A stretch of DNA of 64,000 bases, taken from positions 1 to 64,000 of the forward strand of contig JBKBIP010000015.1 of the NCBI GenBank assembly GCA_046297495.1, read 5' to 3'. Each line of letters opens with the position of its first letter. Position 1 is the stretch's first letter. The notes beneath the pieces were generated by a model. That model did not search any database. It was not told where the DNA came from and saw only the letters and a list, made by a program, of their open reading frames with translations. Positions 43,904 to 53,315 of this stretch are shown here, piece by piece. A program made the position numbers and the translations under genes. Source of the stretch: JBKBIP01 sp046297495 (GTDB lineage: Bacteria; Planctomycetota; Planctomycetia; Gemmatales; Gemmataceae).

Positions 43904-44371
43904 ATGGACGTCTTGGCAAAAAGCGCCGTCATCATCGGTGGCGTGGCAGTGGTAATTTTGGTGGTGGTGCTGGTGAGCTGGTTTTCCCAGCCGGAAGCGG
44001 CGGCGGTGGTGGAGCCGCCCGACGGAACTAAGAGTGGACCTGGCTGGGAAATCCGTTATAATGCAACACTGGCCTTGGCCCAGCGCGGCAGCACCCAAAC
44101 GCGGCTGGACTTGTTGGCGGAGATGCTCGATCTCGACCAACTGCGGCGCAGCGCCCGCAAACCACTAGCCGATGGGCAGGACGCGCCCGATGAGGCCACC
44201 GTGACCGCGACCACGATCGGCGCCTTGAGCGCCATCGCCACCTTGCACCGCAAGAACCCAGACATGGATTTGGCCGCGCTGCGGCCCGCCATCGAGCAAT
44301 TGCAGGACAATCCCAATCCCGCCATTCGACTGGAAGCCCGGAAGACCTTGACCGTGCTGGATGGCAAGTGA
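43904..44371 (+). CDS. Small membrane-anchored HEAT-like protein
   Basis: 155 residues. One N-terminal helix (SAVIIGGVAVVILVVVLVSW), a short linker and a helical domain with WEIRYNATLALAQRGS and NPAIRLEARKTL, both HEAT-like units. Related in plan to the 42309 product. It is separated from the FloA-like gene by 69 bases holding a GTTTAGC...GCTAAAC inverted repeat (43834-43866). Function unknown. Confidence 0.6.
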   Translation: MDVLAKSAVIIGGVAVVILVVVLVSWFSQPEAAAVVEPPDGTKSGPGWEIRYNATLALAQRGSTQTRLDLLAEMLDLDQLRRSARKPLADGQDAPDEATVTATTIGALSAIATLHRKNPDMDLAALRPAIEQLQDNPNPAIRLEARKTLTVLDGK

Positions 44372-44659
44372 CGGTCCGCGACCAACGCGGCACGATCTCC
44401 TTCATCTTTATGACATCGGAACCACATGCCGCTCGCGCGGGGGCTGGGCGGTTCCGATTTCAAGCTGATTTTTCGTGTTGAATGGGAGCCATTTTCCTCG
44501 TTCCTCAACAGCGCGAGGAAATCGCGCCCCTCATCTGGAGGTGCGGGATTCAGGGATTCGCGCGGCGAGTCGAGCCGCCCCGCGAACCACTGAAACACGG
44601 ATCGCCCCCGCGATAGTGTTATTATATTGTCACGAAACGATTCTCAACGGACTCTTTCT

Positions 44660-45778
44660 ATGACCACGACGGCATCGGTGCAAGGCGTACTGGAACTTCA
44701 CCCCAAGGGTTTCGGCTTCCTGCGCAACCCACAGCGGCACTATACGGCCCAATCCGTGGACCCGTATGTGCCGGCCCCCATGATTCAACGGCTCGGTCTG
44801 CGCGAGGGGTTGCTCATCGCCGGCACGATGGAAGCGGGCAAACGGGGCAACGGCCCGCGTTTGGCTCGCATCGAGCAGGTGGAAGGGGCCGCCGCCGATC
44901 AGTATCGCAAACGCAACTTCGACGACCTGACCCCCATCGACCCGCACGAACGGATCGTGCTCGAAACCGGCCCCGAACCCTTGACCACGCGCGTCATGGA
45001 CATGCTAACGCCTATCGGCAAGGGGCAGCGTGGCCTGATCGTGGCCCCGCCGCGCACCGGCAAGACGGTGCTGCTCCAGCACATCGCCCAAGCCGTGGCC
45101 CGCAACCACCCGGAAATGCACATCATCATGCTGCTCATCGACGAGCGTCCCGAGGAGGTCACCGAGATGCGCCGCACCATTCACGGCGAAGTCGTGGCCA
45201 GCAGCTCCGACCGCGACTCCGCCAACCACGTGCGCATCGCCGAATTGGTGGTCGAACGAGCCAAGCGCCTGGCCGAGCAAGGCCAGTCCGTGTTCGTGCT
45301 GCTCGACAGTCTGACGCGCTTGGCCCGCGCTTACAACAAAAACGTCCGCGACAGTGGCCGGACCATGAGCGGCGGCATCGACATCCGCGCCCTGGAAGTC
45401 CCCAAGCGGCTGTTCGGCAGCGCTCGCGTCTTCGAGGAAGGCGGCTCGCTGACCGTCATGGGGACGGCCTTGATCGAAACCGGCTCGCGCATGGACGAAG
45501 TGATTTTTCAAGAGTTCAAGGGGACCGGCAACATGGAGCTGGTGCTCGACCGCAAGCTGGCCGACCGCCGCGTCTTCCCCGCCCTGGACATTAGCCAATC
45601 CGGCACCCGCAAGGAAGAACGCATCCTGCCCGCCGAGATGCTGCAACGCATCATCCTCTTGCGCCGCAGTCTCATTCAAATGTCCCCTGTCACCGCCATG
45701 GAAGCGCTGGTCGAGAAACTGGCCAAGTATCCTTCCAACGCCGACTTTTTGGAACGCGTCGGGGAGTTCGTGCGCTAA
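44660..45778 (+). CDS. rho: Transcription termination factor Rho
   Basis: 372 residues. The RNA-binding cold-shock-like domain begins almost at once (GVLELHPKGFGFLRN); the ATPase core has Walker A PPRTGKTVL, Walker B VFVLLDSLTRLARAYN and the Q-loop/R-loop segment DSGRTMSGGID. It lacks the extra N-terminal helix bundle of E. coli Rho. I chose the ATG at 44660; the frame opens 11 codons upstream. Followed by a 20-base-pair inverted repeat. Confidence 0.92.
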   Translation: MTTTASVQGVLELHPKGFGFLRNPQRHYTAQSVDPYVPAPMIQRLGLREGLLIAGTMEAGKRGNGPRLARIEQVEGAAADQYRKRNFDDLTPIDPHERIVLETGPEPLTTRVMDMLTPIGKGQRGLIVAPPRTGKTVLLQHIAQAVARNHPEMHIIMLLIDERPEEVTEMRRTIHGEVVASSSDRDSANHVRIAELVVERAKRLAEQGQSVFVLLDSLTRLARAYNKNVRDSGRTMSGGIDIRALEVPKRLFGSARVFEEGGSLTVMGTALIETGSRMDEVIFQEFKGTGNMELVLDRKLADRRVFPALDISQSGTRKEERILPAEMLQRIILLRRSLIQMSPVTAMEALVEKLAKYPSNADFLERVGEFVR

Positions 45779-45788
45779 GCCACGCCCC

Positions 45789-45877
45789 AAAAAGGGGACG
45801 CGACTCGATTTCGATGGTTGTCAGAATACGTCCCGATCCGTTCCCCGCCAAGTAAATTCGAGTCGCGTCCCCTTTTT
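45789..45877. repeat. Inverted repeat element between rho and a convergent gene
   Basis: AAAAAGGGGACGCGACTCGA at 45789-45808 and its exact reverse complement at 45858-45877 flank a 49-base centre. Arms of this type (A-run plus GGGGACG) recall REP/REPIN-like or small transposable elements, but it can also end transcripts from both sides since each arm finishes in T5. Confidence 0.8.
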
Positions 45878-45889
45878 GCGTCCCAGGCT

Positions 45890-48469
45890 TCACTCCAACA
45901 CCACTATATCATTCAACCCCAAGGGCACCGTACATGTCACCCGATAGGGGTAGCGAGCATCGTTCACTTTCTCCAGCTCAAACTTCACCGGTCCCTTGCT
46001 CAGCGAACGCGCCGACTGAATCGCTTTGGGGAGCGGCAAGCGGATGGTAAGTTCCGCGATGGGTTGATAGGTGAAATTCGCTAGCACCAACACCGTCCCC
46101 TTATCGGCATCGAAGACGCCGGCCTCGACCACCGGATGGGACAGCTCCACCAGCCGGGGCGCGCCCGAGGTGTTCGCCACGGCGTTGATGACCGGACGGA
46201 CGGACGCCGGCCATTGCTCCTTCAGCTCGCGCGGCACGAAGCGGGCTTCCTTGATGTACGTCAAGCCGGGACAGGTACCAAAGAGTAGGGACTGTCCCTT
46301 GCCGAAGGTGTGCCGCACCACGGCGGGGCTGCCGTCCTGATATTTGCCGATAACGGCGCCCCCTTTGGGCGTGAGTGTCGCCTTAGTGCCTAAGACGCCC
46401 AGGGAAGTCGGTGGAACCCTCAAACTGGCATCGGCGAGCTGAATCTCGTCCAGATATTTCATGTAGTTCAGCGCGCCGCGGACGTGGTACGCTCCCGGCT
46501 GCGCCTGTACCTGCGTCACCGGCTCGATGCCGAAGACAGCGGCCAGGCCGGGTACTTCCTCGTTGAACTCGTTGCGGCTGCCGGCGGCGCAGGAGCCATG
46601 CAGATGCCCACCCGCTTTCACCCAAGCGGCGATTTGGGCCATCGCTTTGTCGCTGACGCAGGGATCGGTGGCGTAGAGCACGTCGTAATCCCGGAGCCGG
46701 CCCGCTTCGATGTCTTCTTCGGTGAGCATGTCCACCAGGTATTGTTGATGGATCAGCGACAAGTAAGTAGCTCGGCGTTCAAGCATGTGGACGTAGCCGA
46801 ACGGCTGCCACAAATCGGCGGAGATGCTGTAGAGCAGGGCGACGCGGGTGGGTCGGGTCGTGCCGGGGGCGATGATGGGCTCCGCCTCGGCCAGCTGGCG
46901 GGTGATGTTGACGACGCCATCGTAGGCGCCGCGCAGATCAGACCAGTAATTCTCCGTGCTGGTCGCCGTCGGGCCGTAGGTCCAGTAGAAGAAATGCTTG
47001 GCCCCTTGACACAAGGCCGATGCGCTTTTCAGACGCAGGTTCGTGTCATCGCTGGGGGTGATCCAGGCGATGATGGGCAGCTCCCCCCGGCTGCCGCTAC
47101 GGAACATGGCGGCCTGGAAGCCCATCAATTGGAACCCTTCCCAGGTGAAATTGGGACCGTACATGTATTGTAGCCCCATCCAATCCTCGATGCCGATGAG
47201 ATCGACGGCCTTGTGGCGGGCCAAGTCGAACCAGTCCAGGGCCAGTGGGTAGTTGCCCCAGGCGGGATTCGGTGTCATCCCCATGCCCAGACCCGAGCCG
47301 GCGAAATACGGGTGATCGGCCACCAACGTCGAGGTGATTGGTCCCTTCGGGAAATACCGGTGGAACGCCTCGGTGTGCCAGCGGATGCGCTGCGTGCCGG
47401 CCTCCTGGCGGAAACGCGACGTGTAGTAGAAAATCCGCCGGGCGGCGGCGGGGTTGGCCGCCAGACGTTCCTTCAGCTCGACTGGCGTTTCGATGGGCCG
47501 AACGGCGCTCAGTTGGGCGACCCCCAGGATTTTCGGATCGATCTTCTTCGCCGCCAGCCATTGCTGGAAGTGCTGCAGCGCTTGCTCGTTGGCGCCAATG
47601 GGGGGACGGGCGGCGATCTCATCGGAGAAGTTGAACGGCATGCCTGGCGCCAGTTTTTCTTTCTGCCCGGCGGCGTGCTTTTGCATTAGCTTGTCAATAC
47701 TGTCGCGGGTAGCAGCGGGGCCGAACTGCACCGCATGGGTGTGGCCGGGGATGTGAAAAGCATAGTGCTCGCGCACCTCGGGCCGCTGATTGCCCACCAC
47801 GTTGAAGCCGAGCAGATGCAGCACCTCCGCTTCCTTGAGGTTCAGCTCTGGCCGTTGTGGCCCCCAGAAGGAAGTTTGCACGATGAGCTGTTTCGGCGCC
47901 ATCCGCTGGCCGCCGCTGGCTTCCCTGGCCCAACGCAGACGGCGTTCCGTCATCTCCGAGGCGGTTTCCAAGCTGTCGGCGTCTTCCTTGAGGTTGGGCG
48001 AGACGAGAAAACTGGTCAACGCTCCGCCATACGATTCGCGGAAGCGTTTGACAATGGCTTGCTCGTTCGCCGCCGTGGCCAGCTCAATGACCACCGTGCG
48101 CCGCGCGGCGGGGGGATCGACGACGAACTCCGCCGTCACGTTGGGAAACTCGGCCACCCCGCCGGCGCGCTGCATCCGTCCGTGCAAGCGGTCGCCAGCG
48201 AATTCCTTCAGGTCGAACCACGGGGTGTACTCCCCCGCCGCCACGCGTGGCCCCCCCTGCTGATCCGCCCCCGCCGGCACCACGCCGCGCGGCAAATACC
48301 AGGGGGTCTTGTGAATGTAGCCCCCCAGCCGCACGAAGTACGTCCCTTCTTTCGGCTCCTCCAACCGGAAGCGCGCGAACACGCCATCCGCCGCCGGTGC
48401 GGTGGCGGCGAAGCCAAGCGGGAGAAGCCATGTCAAGCCACATAAGATCGGGGATCGTAATGGTCTCAT
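45890..48469 (-). CDS. Large secreted glycosidase-like protein
   Basis: 859 residues with a signal peptide (residues 1-27, ending ATAPA). The middle has a TIM-barrel look (IDLIGIEDWMGLQYMYGPNF, KHFFYWTYGPTATST) and residues 545-690 resemble a GH42-type trimerisation/Rossmann domain (RVALLYSISADLWQ, DYDVLYATDPCVSDKAMAQI, WVKAGGHLHGSCAAGSRNEF). The end is a beta domain (VLVLANFTYQPIAELTIRLP). A beta-galactosidase-like or heparinase-like role is possible; substrate not assigned. It converges on rho. Confidence 0.65.
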   Translation of the reverse strand: MRPLRSPILCGLTWLLPLGFAATAPAADGVFARFRLEEPKEGTYFVRLGGYIHKTPWYLPRGVVPAGADQQGGPRVAAGEYTPWFDLKEFAGDRLHGRMQRAGGVAEFPNVTAEFVVDPPAARRTVVIELATAANEQAIVKRFRESYGGALTSFLVSPNLKEDADSLETASEMTERRLRWAREASGGQRMAPKQLIVQTSFWGPQRPELNLKEAEVLHLLGFNVVGNQRPEVREHYAFHIPGHTHAVQFGPAATRDSIDKLMQKHAAGQKEKLAPGMPFNFSDEIAARPPIGANEQALQHFQQWLAAKKIDPKILGVAQLSAVRPIETPVELKERLAANPAAARRIFYYTSRFRQEAGTQRIRWHTEAFHRYFPKGPITSTLVADHPYFAGSGLGMGMTPNPAWGNYPLALDWFDLARHKAVDLIGIEDWMGLQYMYGPNFTWEGFQLMGFQAAMFRSGSRGELPIIAWITPSDDTNLRLKSASALCQGAKHFFYWTYGPTATSTENYWSDLRGAYDGVVNITRQLAEAEPIIAPGTTRPTRVALLYSISADLWQPFGYVHMLERRATYLSLIHQQYLVDMLTEEDIEAGRLRDYDVLYATDPCVSDKAMAQIAAWVKAGGHLHGSCAAGSRNEFNEEVPGLAAVFGIEPVTQVQAQPGAYHVRGALNYMKYLDEIQLADASLRVPPTSLGVLGTKATLTPKGGAVIGKYQDGSPAVVRHTFGKGQSLLFGTCPGLTYIKEARFVPRELKEQWPASVRPVINAVANTSGAPRLVELSHPVVEAGVFDADKGTVLVLANFTYQPIAELTIRLPLPKAIQSARSLSKGPVKFELEKVNDARYPYRVTCTVPLGLNDIVVLE

Positions 48470-48512
48470 GGAAGTGTCATCCCAAAAAAGAAATACGGCA
48501 TTTTCGTTGCGC

Positions 48513-48800
48513 TCAGCTTACTATATGCTTGGAGGGACGCAAGGGGGGGCGCGCCGGCTGTCCTACCGTTCGCAACCCATTGCCGGTCATTTCTTCATCC
48601 GCGAGCGTCCCGCGCAGCAGCTCATCGGGTGGAACCGTGGGATTGGCTTGGCGTAGCTCGTCCAGCGTCCGCCGGCGCAAGGCTGCGTATTCCCGGTAAT
48701 AATTGCGGGTCCGTTCCAAGCCGATGCGCTGCGAATCGCCCCGATCGAGCGGCGGCGCTTGACCTCGGCGAGCCGGCCGGGAGGTTTCATTCCAGGTCAT
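48513..48800 (-). CDS. Small hypothetical protein
   Basis: 95 residues, Arg-rich and probably helical in the middle (LERTRNYYREYAALRRRTLDEL), with NPTVPPDELLRGTLADEEM after it. No family recognised. Support comes from its own promoter-like region and from the 28-base leader repeat 25 bases upstream of the ATG at 48800; the open frame runs 15 codons further through that repeat. Confidence 0.5.
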   Translation of the reverse strand: MTWNETSRPARRGQAPPLDRGDSQRIGLERTRNYYREYAALRRRTLDELRQANPTVPPDELLRGTLADEEMTGNGLRTVGQPARPPLRPSKHIVS

Positions 48801-48824
48801 GGTCAGGTCGTTGATTAGAGGGGG

Positions 48825-48852
48825 GGGTGGAGTGGAATGGAACAATGAAAGG
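48825..48852 (-). repeat. 28-base leader repeat, copy B
   Basis: Reverse complement of 70-97, identical over 28 bases. ACTTGTGTAT lies upstream on the same strand at 48884-48875, overlapping a TATCAT -10-like hexamer. The 95-residue gene begins 25 bases downstream. Confidence 0.7.
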
Positions 48853-48982
48853 CAACAAGTCTCTCTTTATTATGATACACAAGTTCAGCATAATGATCCA
48901 GAGGAGAACCACGCAAGGAGGGTGCCTTTTGGGGGGACCTGAAACCTTGCACGGCGAATGAATGGTCGAGAGGAGCCAAGCC

Positions 48983-50140
48983 ATGCACCAGGCGGTGGTC
49001 ATTGAGGCGGTGCGGACGCCAATCGCGCGGGCGCATCCGGAGAAGGGATATTATCGGGATGTGCGGGCCGATGATCTGTCGGCAGATTTGCTGGCCGCCC
49101 TGCTGGAGCGCGTGGGTATCTCGGCGGCGGCGGTGGAGGACATCCACTGGGGCTGCGTCAAGCAACAGGGGGAACAGGGTTACGACGTGGCCCGCATGGC
49201 GGCCTTGATTGCCGGGCTGCCGTTGGAAGTGGGCGGCGTGACGGTCAATCGCAACTGCGGCTCTAGCTTGCAAGCGATCAATCAGGCGGCTCAGAGCATC
49301 GCCGCCGGCTGTGAGGATGTGCAAATCGCCGGCGGCGTGGAGCACATGCACCACATCCCGATGGAGGCCGGCTTCGATCCCAGCCCACGTTTGTTCTACC
49401 GCCACAGCCCCGCCGTGCTCAACATGGGGCTGACCGCCGAGAACCTGGCCCGCAAGTACCAAATCAGCCGCCAGCAGCAGGACGAATTCGCTTTGCGCAG
49501 CCACGAGCGCGCCGCCCGCGCCACCGACAGCGGCGCCTTCGACCGGGAGATCATCCCCACTTGGGGCCGGGACGAGGAAGGACGCAAGGTGCTGTTGCGT
49601 CAGGATCAGTGCATCCGCCGGGACACCAGTTTGGCAGCGCTGTCGGCCCTGCCGCCGGTGTTCATGCCCGAAGGCGGGACCGTCACCGCCGGCAACTCCA
49701 GTCCGCTGAATGCCGGGGCCGCCGCTTTGCTGATCATGTCGGAGCAGCGCGCCCATGAGCTGGGCTTGAAACCCAAGGTACGCATCAAGGCAATGGCCGT
49801 GGCCGGCGTCGATCCGTCAGTCATGGGTATCGGCCCGGTGCCCGCCACGCACAAGGCGCTGAAGCGTGCCGGGCTGCATTTGAAAGACATCGACTTGGTC
49901 GAGATCAACGAGGCCTTCGCCGCCCAAACGTTGGCCGTGATGCAGCTGCTCGAAATCGATCCGAATAAAGTGAACGTCAACGGCGGCGCCATCGCCATCG
50001 GCCACCCCCTCGGCGCCAGCGGCGCCCGCATCTCGACGACCCTGATTCAGGCGATGGAGGACTACGGCGCCAACTACGGCCTAGCGACCATGTGCATCGG
50101 CGCGGGACAAGGGATCGCGACGATTTATGAGCGGGTGTGA
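48983..50140 (+). CDS. fadA: Acetyl-CoA C-acyltransferase (thiolase)
   Basis: 385 residues. Catalytic Cys in VNRNCGSSLQAI (about residue 88), the His in GGAIAIGHPLGASGARI and the second Cys in MCIGAGQG are all present, so the enzyme should be active. The closest plan is FadA-type 3-ketoacyl-CoA thiolase of beta-oxidation. The ATG at 48983 has GAGGAG 7 bases before it. No fadB neighbour. Converges on the ATP synthase operon. Confidence 0.9.
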   Translation: MHQAVVIEAVRTPIARAHPEKGYYRDVRADDLSADLLAALLERVGISAAAVEDIHWGCVKQQGEQGYDVARMAALIAGLPLEVGGVTVNRNCGSSLQAINQAAQSIAAGCEDVQIAGGVEHMHHIPMEAGFDPSPRLFYRHSPAVLNMGLTAENLARKYQISRQQQDEFALRSHERAARATDSGAFDREIIPTWGRDEEGRKVLLRQDQCIRRDTSLAALSALPPVFMPEGGTVTAGNSSPLNAGAAALLIMSEQRAHELGLKPKVRIKAMAVAGVDPSVMGIGPVPATHKALKRAGLHLKDIDLVEINEAFAAQTLAVMQLLEIDPNKVNVNGGAIAIGHPLGASGARISTTLIQAMEDYGANYGLATMCIGAGQGIATIYERV

Positions 50141-50212
50141 AAGATAAACCCCCGCCACAGGGACGGGGGAGATTCGTTGACACTTCAGAGATAGTCTGAC
50201 GACTCCGGTTTG

Positions 50213-50632
50213 TCACATTTCCCGCGCCTGCCGGGCGATGCGCAGCTGGGCGCGGGCGCGTTCTTGGGACTTGAGGCGTTCGTCCTGGGCTTCGGGGGTG
50301 GCGGCGACGGTCGCCACCGCCGTCGTCAAGGCTTGCTCGACGGCGTGGACGTCGATCTCCTCGGCCTTGAGGGCACGGGGGGTCAGTACCGTGACCACAT
50401 TGGCCTTGATCTGAGCGAAGCCGCCATCGACGAAGAAGCGAGCGGTGGTGGTGCCGCGCCGGGTGCGCAGCTCGCCGAAGCCAAGCCGGCCGATGAGCGC
50501 TGCCCGGCCCGGCAGCACGCCCAGCTCGCCGTCATACATCGGCAAGGCGATGAAATCCACCGTCTGATCCAGAAGCGTGCGTTCCGGCGTCACGACGACA
50601 CATTGCAATGGTCGGCTGGTTGTGTCCACCAT
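50213..50632 (-). CDS. atpC: F1 ATP synthase epsilon subunit
   Basis: 139 residues. The beta-sandwich (LQCVVVTPERTLLDQTVDFI, YDGELGVLPGRAALIGRLG) and the C-terminal helix pair rich in Ala and Arg (ERARAQLRIARQA) are typical of epsilon, which links the rotor to regulation of ATP hydrolysis. Last gene of the minus-strand operon, 3 bases after atpD. Confidence 0.92.
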   Translation of the reverse strand: MVDTTSRPLQCVVVTPERTLLDQTVDFIALPMYDGELGVLPGRAALIGRLGFGELRTRRGTTTARFFVDGGFAQIKANVVTVLTPRALKAEEIDVHAVEQALTTAVATVAATPEAQDERLKSQERARAQLRIARQAREM

Positions 50633-50635
50633 GAT

Positions 50636-52087
50636 TTACTTCCCTTCCGCTGCCATACGCTTGGCTTGTTCCTCGGCTTCCTCGATGGCCCCGACGTAGA
50701 GGAAAGCCCCTTCGGGCAGATGATCCCATTTGCCGTCGCACAGCTCCTTGAAGCTGCGGATGGTGTCGGCCAATGACGTGACCTTGCCGGGCTTGTTGGT
50801 GAACGCCTCGGCCACGATGAACGGCTGCGACAGGAAGCGTTCAATCCGGCGGGCGCGGTTGACGACTTGCTTGTCTTCCTCGCTCAGCTCCTCGACCCCC
50901 AAAATGGCGATGATGTCTTGCAGCTCGCGGTAGCGCTGCAAGATTTGCTGCACGCGGCGAGCGACGGCATAATGTTCCTCGCCGACGTATTCGGGGGCCA
51001 GCAATTTGCTGTTCGAGGCCAACGGGTCGATGGCCGGGTAAATCCCCTTCTCTGAAATGCTCCGTTCCAGATAGATGAAGGCGTCGAGGTGGGCGAAGGT
51101 GTTGGCCGGGGCGGGGTCGGTGGGGTCGTCGGCGGGGACATAGACGGCCTGCACGCTGGTGATGGCCCCCCGGCTGGTGCTGGTGATGCGCTCTTGCAAT
51201 TCCCCCATCTCGGTGGCCAAGGTCGGTTGATAACCGACGGCGCTGGGCATCCGGCCCAGCAACGCCGACACTTCCGAGCCAGCTTGGGAAAAGCGAAAGA
51301 TGTTATCGACGAATAGCAGCGTGTCGGCCCCGGTGGAATCGCGGAACCACTCGGCCATTGTCAGAGCGGACAAAGCCACGCGCAAGCGGGCGCCCGGCGG
51401 CTCGTTCATCTGGCCGAACACCATCACCGACTGCTCGATGACATGCCGGCCGGTCTTGCCGATTTCGGTTTCCTGCATTTCCAGCCACAAGTCATTCCCT
51501 TCGCGGGTCCGTTCCCCGACACCGGCGAACACCGAGTAGCCGCCGTGCTGGCTGGCGATGCGAGCGATTAGCTCGGTGAGGATGACCGTCTTCCCCAAGC
51601 CGGCGCCGCCGAACAGCCCTGCCTTGCCGCCGCGCACCAGCGGCGTGAGCAAGTCAATCACCTTGATGCCGGTCTCGAACATCTCCGACTTGGCCGTCAG
51701 CTCGGCGAAGGCCGGCGGCTCGCGGTGGATGGGGCGAAATTCACTGGCCGGGACCGGGCCGCGCCCGTCAATCGGCTCCCCCAGTAGGTTGAAGACTCGG
51801 CCCAAGGTTTCCTTACCAACCGGCACCTTCACCGGCGCTCCGGTATCGACGACGTTCATGCCGCGCACCAAGCCGTCCGTCGAACCCAGCGCCACGCAGC
51901 GCACCCGATTGCCCCCCAGGTGTTGCTGCACCTCGCCGGTCAATCGCAGGCGCACCCCCTTGTAATCCGAATCGATGCGCAAGGCGTTATAAATTTCCGG
52001 CAGATGCCCTTCTGCGAACTCGGCGTCGAACGTCGAGCCGATGACCTGGATGATCCTACCGACATGATGATCAGTGGCTGTCGCCAT
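50636..52087 (-). CDS. atpD: F1 ATP synthase beta subunit
   Basis: 483 residues. Catalytic subunit: P-loop GGAGLGKTV, catalytic Glu in GVGERTREGNDL, Walker B TLLFVDNIFRF, and DELSEED (seen as GVEELSEEDKQ) near the C-terminus. Full length and well conserved. A 92-base gap with TGACGAAT/ATTCATCG-type repeats separates it from atpG upstream. Confidence 0.96.
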   Translation of the reverse strand: MATATDHHVGRIIQVIGSTFDAEFAEGHLPEIYNALRIDSDYKGVRLRLTGEVQQHLGGNRVRCVALGSTDGLVRGMNVVDTGAPVKVPVGKETLGRVFNLLGEPIDGRGPVPASEFRPIHREPPAFAELTAKSEMFETGIKVIDLLTPLVRGGKAGLFGGAGLGKTVILTELIARIASQHGGYSVFAGVGERTREGNDLWLEMQETEIGKTGRHVIEQSVMVFGQMNEPPGARLRVALSALTMAEWFRDSTGADTLLFVDNIFRFSQAGSEVSALLGRMPSAVGYQPTLATEMGELQERITSTSRGAITSVQAVYVPADDPTDPAPANTFAHLDAFIYLERSISEKGIYPAIDPLASNSKLLAPEYVGEEHYAVARRVQQILQRYRELQDIIAILGVEELSEEDKQVVNRARRIERFLSQPFIVAEAFTNKPGKVTSLADTIRSFKELCDGKWDHLPEGAFLYVGAIEEAEEQAKRMAAEGK

Positions 52088-52179
52088 AGTTGCTCCTAAA
52101 TAGCAGTGATGAATGACGAATACCTGAGAGATGAATACCGAGCCATCTATTTAATCATTCATCGTTTATCGTTCTTCGT

Positions 52180-53070
52180 TTACTTCAACGCCTCCACGCC
52201 GCCGATGACCTCGGCGATCTCCTTGGTAATTTGGGCTTGGCGGGCGCGGTTGTATTGCATGGTCAAGCTGCGGATCATGTCGCCGGCGTTCTCGGTGGCG
52301 GCTTTCATGGCCACGCGGCGGGCGATTTGCTCGCTGACGGCGGCGTCGAGGAAGCACTTGAAGAGCCGGACCTTGAATGACACCGGCAGAATCTCTTCGA
52401 GGATGTCGGCGGCACTGGGGAGAAATTCGTACTCCATCGGCGCATGTCCCCGCGCGGGCGTGGTGGCGCTGGGCTGAGCGGGGGCCACCGCTGATAGCGG
52501 CAACAAGGTTTCGACCACCGCCGTTTGCCGGGCGGCGTTGAGGAACTTCATATAGGCCACCTCGACCCGGTCGATCTTGCCGGCGATGTAGGCGGCCAGG
52601 TAGCGATTGGCGATGGTCTCCACTTCGTCGTAGCGCGGCTTGTCCTCGAACTGCGTGAAGGTCTGTTGCGCGGGCACCCCCTGGTAGCGGAAATAGGCGA
52701 TGGCCCGCTTGCCGGACAGTTCCAATTGCAAGGGGATAGTCTCTCCCTGAAGGTGCCGGACACGCCCCGCCGCCTCGCGCAAGATGGCCGCGTTGTAGCC
52801 GCCGCACAGCCCGCGATTGGAGCAGATGACTAGCAAGAGACTATTTTTTACTTCCTCACGTTTGTGCAGCAGCGGATGGCTAAGGTTGGTGGCGCTGGCG
52901 CTGATGTCGGCGGCCAGCTCGGTAATCTTGCTGGTGAACGCTTCCGCCTCGGTGGCGCGGTCCAACGCTCGCTTGAAGCGGGCCGTGGCGATCAGCTCCA
53001 TCGTCCGCGTGATCTTGCGGATGTTGCGAATCGCCTTGCGCCGTTTGACAATCGCTCGGGTTTTGGCCAT
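52180..53070 (-). CDS. atpG: F1 ATP synthase gamma subunit
   Basis: 296 residues. The N-terminal helix KRRKAIRNIRKITRTMELIA and C-terminal AGDMIRSLTMQYNRARQAQITKEI are the conserved rotor shaft ends. ICSNRGLCGGYNAAI is the family signature. A stretch at about 190-230 (PLSAVAPAQPSATTPARG) is a Pro/Ala insert seen in some gamma subunits. A 245-base gap with a CCCAGGCTT/AAGCCTGGG hairpin separates it from atpA. Confidence 0.94.
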   Translation of the reverse strand: MAKTRAIVKRRKAIRNIRKITRTMELIATARFKRALDRATEAEAFTSKITELAADISASATNLSHPLLHKREEVKNSLLLVICSNRGLCGGYNAAILREAAGRVRHLQGETIPLQLELSGKRAIAYFRYQGVPAQQTFTQFEDKPRYDEVETIANRYLAAYIAGKIDRVEVAYMKFLNAARQTAVVETLLPLSAVAPAQPSATTPARGHAPMEYEFLPSAADILEEILPVSFKVRLFKCFLDAAVSEQIARRVAMKAATENAGDMIRSLTMQYNRARQAQITKEIAEVIGGVEALK

Positions 53071-53278
53071 GAGTGGATACCTGCTTGTTATTGCGGCTTG
53101 TTGCGTCGGCGAGAACCGAACCAGCGACCATCGTAAATGGCGAACGCCAAGGCCGCGATGCTACCCCGGATAAAAAGGGGCACGTGCACCTTCACGCCTT
53201 TTTCCCATGTTCGTATACGCAGAAGGAGGAAAATAAATGGCCTAAAGGCCAAGAAGCTATTTGATTTCATTGACTGTT

Positions 53279-53298
53279 CCCAGGCTTAAAAGCCTGGG
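53279..53298. repeat. Hairpin between atpA and atpG
   Basis: CCCAGGCTT-AA-AAGCCTGGG is a 9-base-pair palindrome in the 245-base gap. It may protect or terminate part of the operon transcript. A short TGGCCT-AA-AGGCCA palindrome lies nearby at about 53238-53251. Confidence 0.6.
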
Positions 53299-53315
53299 CT
53301 ATCGAAAAAACCAAA

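Noticed and set aside
45005..45790. 261-residue frame antisense to rho
   Set aside because: Shadow of the strongly conserved rho gene.
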